From NCBI GenBank assembly GCA_035371905.1, contig DAORXQ010000010.1, forward strand, positions 1 to 35,796: a stretch of DNA of 35,796 bases, in the 5' to 3' direction. Below the pieces are notes generated by a model. It saw only the letters and a list, made by a program, of their open reading frames with translations. It did not search any database and had not been told where the DNA came from. Source of the stretch: a bacterium. Lineage in GTDB: Bacteria; Ratteibacteria; UBA8468; B48-G9; JAFGKM01. A program made the translations under genes and the position numbers. Positions 31,542-35,796 of this stretch are shown here, in pieces; the first letter of the stretch is position 1, and every line of letters starts with the position of its first letter.

Positions 31542-33945
31542 TTATCTCCTCCATTTCAAGAAAATTTTTACCTTTTTTTACATCAACTTTAATTGGTACT
31601 TTTAAGATTATAGCATTTTTCATAATCTCCTTTACAATTTCTATAACCTTTTTTTCTTCTTCTGGTAAAACTTCAAATAAAAGTTCGTCATGAATTTGGA
31701 GAATTAGATTACTTTTTAAATTTTCTTCTTTAAATTTTTGATATATTTTATTCATTGATAGTTTTATAATTTCAGAAGCAGACCCCTGAATTGGCATATT
31801 TATTGCAACTCTTTTGCCAAATTCTCTTTCATTTTTATTTTGACTTTTCAATTCTGGAATATACCTTCTTCTTTTTAGCAGTGTTTCAACATAGCCATTA
31901 TCTTCTGCTTTTTTTATTATGTTTTCAGTATATTGTTTAACTTTTTTGAATTTTTCAAAATATTTTTGAATAAAAATTGAACTTTCTTCAACTGATATTC
32001 CGAGTTCCTGTGAAAGGCCATAAGGGCTTATTCCGTATATAATTCCAAAATTTATTGTTTTTGCAATTCTTCTTTTTTCTTCTTTTGTAAGTTCTCCAAA
32101 ATTTAATGGAGAAAAAAGAGAGTCACTGGTGAGAATAATTTCAGCAGTTTCTGAGTGTATGTCTCTATCTTTTTCAAAAGCATCAATTAAAACAGGGTCT
32201 TCTGAAAAATGAGCAAGGACTCTTAATTCTATTTGACTGTAATCAAAAGATAAAAGAAAATTATTTTTTTCTGCACAAAATGCCTTCCTGATTAAACCAC
32301 CCCTTTGGGACTTAACAGGTAGATTTTGCAAATTTGGATTTGAACAGGTCAATCTACCAGTTGTTGTAGAAATTTGACTGTATGTTGGATGTATCCTTCC
32401 TGTTTTTTGATTAATAAAATTTAAAAGACCTTCAATATATGTGGATTTTATTTTATAAAGTTCCCTGTATTCAAGAAGAAGTTTTGGTAATGGATGAAGA
32501 GGGGAAAGTTGTTTTAATACATTGATATCTGTTGCATATGCAGTTTTCGTTTTTTTTATAACAGGAAGTTTTAATTTTTTAAAAAGAATTTCGCCTACTT
32601 GATTAGGAGAATTTAGATTAAATACTTCACCACTTAAAGAATAAATCTTATCTATAATTTCATTTATTTCTATATTAAATTTTTCATTCAAATTTTTTAG
32701 ATACTCAATATCAACTTTTATACCTGTAATTTCCATCCATACAAGAACATAGATAAGGGGCATTTCGACTTCTTCAAATAGTTTATACATATTAAAACCT
32801 ATCAATAAATTTTCATATTCTTTTTTCAACTCAAATAAATTTCTATTATAAATTGCTTTTCCTGTAAGATGTTTGGCAATAGAAAAATCAAAATCAATAT
32901 TTTTGAGTTTAATACCCTTATTTATCAAGTCCACAATTTTACTCTTGAGGTCAAAACCAATTTTCTTTATATCATCGCATTCAAGAATCTTTTTATATTT
33001 TTCTGGATATCTTAGTATTTCAGTATAGTTTATGATTTCTCCTGTAGAAAATCCTATAAAATTTTCTATGCTTTCAATATTCTCAACATCGGGATAAATT
33101 TCTTTTATAATTTCTTTAAGTTTAGTAAATTCAAAATATTCAAAAATTTCATATAATCTTGGTAAATCAGGAGAATTTATTTTTATCTCTTCAAGAGTAA
33201 TTTTATCAAAAAAATTTTTGTTTAAAGTTGAAAGTTTTTTACTTAAAAAGGCAATTTCTCTATTTTTTTCGAGTTTATCTCTTAAATTTTTTGAATCAAT
33301 TTTTTCAAGATTATTATAAATTTCTTCAATTGAATTAAATTTTGAAAGAAGAGAAATTGCAGTTTTTTCTCCAATTCCAGGTATTCCTGGAATATTATCA
33401 GAAGTATCTCCTGCAAGCCCTATAAAATCAACTATTTTTTCCGGTCTAAATCCATATTTATTAATTACTGATTTTTCGTCTAAAATACTGTAATCTATTG
33501 GATTTATAACGAAAACATTTTTATCTATTAGTTGCAAAATATCTTTATCACTTGATATTATAAAGAATACCCTGTCATCAGACTTTAATTTTTCAATTGA
33601 ACTGGCAATAAGGTCATCTGCTTCGTATCCTTCTTTTTCATAATATTTTATACCAAGATAGGTAATTATTTCTTTTATTTTGGGAATCTGTCCAGAAAGT
33701 TCATCAGGCATTGGTTTCCTTTTTTCTTTATATTTTTCAAAAGTTATATGTCTAAAAGTTGGTACTTGAAGGTCAAAAAAAATAGCCATATATTCAGGTT
33801 TTTTTTCTTTTAAAATTTTAAGTAATGTTGTGGTAAAACCATATATTGCATTTGTTATTATTCCCGTAGAAGTTTTTAATTTCGGTAAAGCATAGAAACT
33901 TCTATAGATTAAGCAGGTTCCATCTATAAGATATATGTCTTCCAT
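31534..33945 (-). CDS. polA: DNA polymerase I, without a functional proofreading site
   Basis: Repair and Okazaki-processing polymerase, 803 residues. The 5'-nuclease domain (1-285) has YLIDGTCLIYRSFYAL, GYEADDLIAS, SSDKDILQL and GLAGDTSDNIPGIPGIGEK. The middle domain (about 290-390) is only ~100 residues and lacks the Asp-x-Glu pair and other metal ligands of the 3'-5' exonuclease, as in Taq. The polymerase domain is complete: TTTGRLTCSNPNLQNLP, motif A FDYSQIELRVLAHF (D568), O helix RRIAKTINFGIIYG (625-638) and motif C LQIHDELLFE (HDE at 752-754). It follows gspM by 2 bases and overlaps the TPR gene, an odd place between secretion and envelope genes. Confidence 0.95.
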   Translation of the reverse strand: MEDIYLIDGTCLIYRSFYALPKLKTSTGIITNAIYGFTTTLLKILKEKKPEYMAIFFDLQVPTFRHITFEKYKEKRKPMPDELSGQIPKIKEIITYLGIKYYEKEGYEADDLIASSIEKLKSDDRVFFIISSDKDILQLIDKNVFVINPIDYSILDEKSVINKYGFRPEKIVDFIGLAGDTSDNIPGIPGIGEKTAISLLSKFNSIEEIYNNLEKIDSKNLRDKLEKNREIAFLSKKLSTLNKNFFDKITLEEIKINSPDLPRLYEIFEYFEFTKLKEIIKEIYPDVENIESIENFIGFSTGEIINYTEILRYPEKYKKILECDDIKKIGFDLKSKIVDLINKGIKLKNIDFDFSIAKHLTGKAIYNRNLFELKKEYENLLIGFNMYKLFEEVEMPLIYVLVWMEITGIKVDIEYLKNLNEKFNIEINEIIDKIYSLSGEVFNLNSPNQVGEILFKKLKLPVIKKTKTAYATDINVLKQLSPLHPLPKLLLEYRELYKIKSTYIEGLLNFINQKTGRIHPTYSQISTTTGRLTCSNPNLQNLPVKSQRGGLIRKAFCAEKNNFLLSFDYSQIELRVLAHFSEDPVLIDAFEKDRDIHSETAEIILTSDSLFSPLNFGELTKEEKRRIAKTINFGIIYGISPYGLSQELGISVEESSIFIQKYFEKFKKVKQYTENIIKKAEDNGYVETLLKRRRYIPELKSQNKNEREFGKRVAINMPIQGSASEIIKLSMNKIYQKFKEENLKSNLILQIHDELLFEVLPEEEKKVIEIVKEIMKNAIILKVPIKVDVKKGKNFLEMEEIND

Positions 33946-33947
33946 TA

Positions 33948-34457
33948 TTAAAAATTGTCTGTAATTCTATTTTTTAAACAAGTTATTATCATTGAAACAT
34001 TTAAAAGATATGGTTTATTTTTATCTCTCTTCATTTCAAATTGGGATATATAAATTCCTTTTGTTTTTTCAATTTTATTAAGTATTGAAAGAAGTTGTTC
34101 AAGGGTAATGAGATTTATATCAATTTGTATTTTTTCCATAATATATTCATCTATTTCTTCTCTGGGTAAAATTTTAATATCTCCAAAATTCGTTTTTATT
34201 GAGGAATTTTCAATTAAATCATTTAAATAAGAAAAGAAAGAAAATTTATCTGAAACAACATTCACAGTAGTATCTTTTTTTTCCACCTCTCCCTTTTTAT
34301 ATTTTTCACATAACTCAATAAACTCTTTATATTCTTTTTCCTTTTTTAAAATAATACTGTCAAGATTTTTAATTTTTTTCTTATTTGGTAAATAAATATA
34401 CTGATATTCAAAAATAATAATAAAAATAACAAAAGTTAAAATGATTTTTCTATCCAT
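33948..34457 (-). CDS. gspM: Type II secretion GspM/PilO-like protein
   Basis: A 169-residue inner-membrane protein: one N-terminal helix (about 5-22, ILTFVIFIIIFEYQYIYL), then a coiled coil (26-55) and a periplasmic ferredoxin-like domain ending in FEMKRDKNKPYLLNVSMII. This is the plan of GspM and PilO, which dimerise and bind GspL or PilN in the secretion or pilus platform. Sequence alone is weak; the call rests on topology and on the upstream gspL. Overlap with gspL is 8 bases. It is followed by polA 2 bases later. Confidence 0.68.
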   Translation of the reverse strand: MDRKIILTFVIFIIIFEYQYIYLPNKKKIKNLDSIILKKEKEYKEFIELCEKYKKGEVEKKDTTVNVVSDKFSFFSYLNDLIENSSIKTNFGDIKILPREEIDEYIMEKIQIDINLITLEQLLSILNKIEKTKGIYISQFEMKRDKNKPYLLNVSMIITCLKNRITDNF

Positions 34458-35673
34458 TAGTCCCTGTCCTCAATAAAAGATTAAATCTAATTTTATTTTC
34501 TTTGGTAAATGATACACTGTTAATTTCAAAATTCTTAAAAAATTTTGAATTTCTAATATTTTCTTTAAGATTATCAAGATTCTTTAAATTATCAACTATT
34601 CCTGTTAGGTTAATATTTTTATCATTTATTGATACTTCTTCAACCTCTCCATTAATATTTTCTGGAAAAAAAAGTGTTATTTCTTCAAGTGTTTTAATAA
34701 CAGAAATCTCATATACAGGTATTTTTGAATAACTTTTATCCTGTATAAATTTTTCTTTAATCTGTATCAAAGGATTAACAATTTTTTCTGTTTCAGGAAA
34801 TAGTGATTTAAAAATATTTTCCATTTTTTTGTTAATTTCATCTAATTTCTTTTCTTTTTCAGTAATTTTAAAATGAGGTGTAAAAAAAAGAAAAGTACTT
34901 ACAAGTAAAATAATAAAGTAAGACAGATATTCAAAATTCAATATTTTCTTTCTTATAAGAATATCTTTGAAATTAACAACTTCAAGTTTTTTTAATTCAT
35001 TTAAGATATTAAAAAAATTTGTTTCAGAGAAAAAGTGTAATCCGTCCATTTTTATTTCTTCATAGATTTTTCTATCGCCTATAAAATAAACAGGAAGTTT
35101 TTTTGTTACAAATAAAGAAGGCAAAACTTCTAAAATACTTTCTTTTATGTTATTTGAAAAGTAGGAATAAACACCGGAAATAGTTGAATTTTCAATAAGA
35201 TTTATTAATAAATAATCTTTTTCAGTGTAAAGTTCAATAAAATCGTATTCTTTTAAGTTGTTTCTAAAAAATTGATGAATTAAAATTGAATCAATTAAAA
35301 ATTTATATTTTGTTTTATTTTTTTTGAAAATTTCCTTTAAATATTCTATTTTTTCTTTTTCAACAGCGAAAATCCCAATGGTAGTTTTATCTTTTTCAGG
35401 ATAAAAAAATTTAAAATGGAAATATAACTTGTCTATTGATGTAGGAAATTTACCTTCAATTTCCTGATTTAGAACTAAACTTATTTTTTTCTTATCCCTG
35501 AATTCAAATTCTACTTTTCTAAAATAAATATTTAATTTTGAAAAAATTAAATAAAAAAAGTTCTGTTTATTTTCTTTTATAAAGTTTTCCAGATTTTCAA
35601 AAGGAATTTCACCTCTTTCATTGTTCTTAAAATAATAAACTTTTTCGCCTTTTAAATATAAAAAAATTTTCAT
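34450..35673 (-). CDS. gspL: Type II secretion GspL-like protein
   Basis: A 407-residue inner-membrane platform protein. The N-terminal cytoplasmic part (1-240) has the diverged actin-like fold that in the family recruits the GspE ATPase. One membrane helix spans about 249-266 (YLSYFIILLVSTFLFFTP). The periplasmic part begins with a coiled coil and FPETEKIVNPLIQIKE (292-307), a recognisable GspL segment, and ends in a ferredoxin-like domain. Fused PilM-PilN-type proteins are the alternative. Its ATG overlaps the TGA of the partial upstream gene (ATGA), in the gspK-L-M order of T2SS operons. Confidence 0.72.
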   Translation of the reverse strand: MKIFLYLKGEKVYYFKNNERGEIPFENLENFIKENKQNFFYLIFSKLNIYFRKVEFEFRDKKKISLVLNQEIEGKFPTSIDKLYFHFKFFYPEKDKTTIGIFAVEKEKIEYLKEIFKKNKTKYKFLIDSILIHQFFRNNLKEYDFIELYTEKDYLLINLIENSTISGVYSYFSNNIKESILEVLPSLFVTKKLPVYFIGDRKIYEEIKMDGLHFFSETNFFNILNELKKLEVVNFKDILIRKKILNFEYLSYFIILLVSTFLFFTPHFKITEKEKKLDEINKKMENIFKSLFPETEKIVNPLIQIKEKFIQDKSYSKIPVYEISVIKTLEEITLFFPENINGEVEEVSINDKNINLTGIVDNLKNLDNLKENIRNSKFFKNFEINSVSFTKENKIRFNLLLRTGTNG

Positions 35674-35796
35674 AAAATACCCTTTTTTATTAACTCAATA
35701 GTTTTATCTTTTTTTAAAATTCCTTCCACATTTCTTTCTTTTCCTTTTTCATCCTTAACTTTTAATGAGATATGAAAATACTTACTTTTAAATTTT
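35670..35796 (-). CDS. C-terminal end of a GspK-like minor pseudopilin, cut by the window edge
   Basis: Only the last 41 residues are present, ending LIKKGIL at a TGA that overlaps the gspL ATG. The segment KYFHISLKVKDEKGKERNVE resembles the final beta-hairpin of GspK, the minor pseudopilin whose gene precedes gspL in T2SS operons. The fragment is too short for a firm call; the gene order is the main support. Confidence 0.4.
   Translation of the reverse strand, partial: KFKSKYFHISLKVKDEKGKERNVEGILKKDKTIELIKKGIL

Noticed and set aside
1..35796. Mobile elements, toxin-antitoxin pairs, defence systems or CRISPR arrays.
   Set aside because: No transposase, integrase, direct-repeat array or recognisable toxin or nuclease pair is present; almost every gene is housekeeping with consistent composition.

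Overview
The window is about 36 kb of very AT-rich DNA (roughly 70% or more A+T by eye), almost fully coding, with 34 protein-coding genes or gene parts and no tRNA, rRNA, insertion sequence or CRISPR array. No stretch longer than about 112 bases lacks a gene. The gene set is that of a diderm (Gram-negative) bacterium: type II secretion assembly genes (gspK/L/M), an LptE-like lipoprotein, a BamD-like TPR protein, Lgt, LspA, and a long-form GyrB. Several genes look archaeal-like or eukaryote-like rather than proteobacterial (class II PurE, archaeal-type PurC, archaeal-type thymidylate synthase, archease, an aPGAM-like protein). Proteins are rich in Lys, Glu and Ile and genes overlap by a few bases, which fits an uncultured, possibly thermophilic or anaerobic candidate-phylum lineage (Omnitrophota-type bacteria are one guess). 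The sequence alone does not fix the taxon.

Layout. 1-3082 (minus): wecA-pyrF-alr-ispA, an overlapping operon for envelope precursors and pyrimidine synthesis. 3188-5643 (plus): purE-purC-sua5, divergent from wecA with a clear promoter in each direction. 5652-7285 (minus): a 32-residue membrane peptide followed by a sodium:solute symporter. 7398-10409 (minus): a GH38 alpha-mannosidase. 10495-20283 (minus): gyrB-gyrA-archease-dksA/traR-lspA-lgt-FHA-clpB, apparently one long transcript from a near-consensus promoter before gyrB. 20395-23173 (minus): purB, an apparently inactive aPGAM homologue, folK. 23231-28113 (minus): sagB-like nitroreductase, polX, thyA, miaA and a TPR/zinc-ribbon membrane protein. 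28176-29148 (minus): an ECF sigma factor and its zinc-binding anti-sigma factor. 29224-29511 (plus): rpsT. 29487-35796 (minus): gspK (partial)-gspL-gspM-polA-bamD-like-lptE-holA.

How the genes fit together. Purine synthesis is split between purE/purC and purB. Folate and dTMP synthesis (folK, thyA) lie close to DNA repair and replication genes (polX, polA, holA, gyrA, gyrB). Lipoprotein maturation (lgt, lspA) serves the predicted lipoproteins. Translation-fidelity genes (sua5 for t6A, miaA for i6A, rpsT) are scattered through these operons.

Five starts were moved by me from the longest reading frame to a better-supported codon: alr, pyrF, lspA (GTG), thyA and polX. Items most worth a second look are the apparently catalytically dead aPGAM-like protein beside folK, a clamp-loader delta subunit that seems to lack its middle domain, the unannotated 32-residue symporter partner, a consistent pattern of very short or absent mRNA leaders, and a TPR/zinc-ribbon membrane protein of unknown role.
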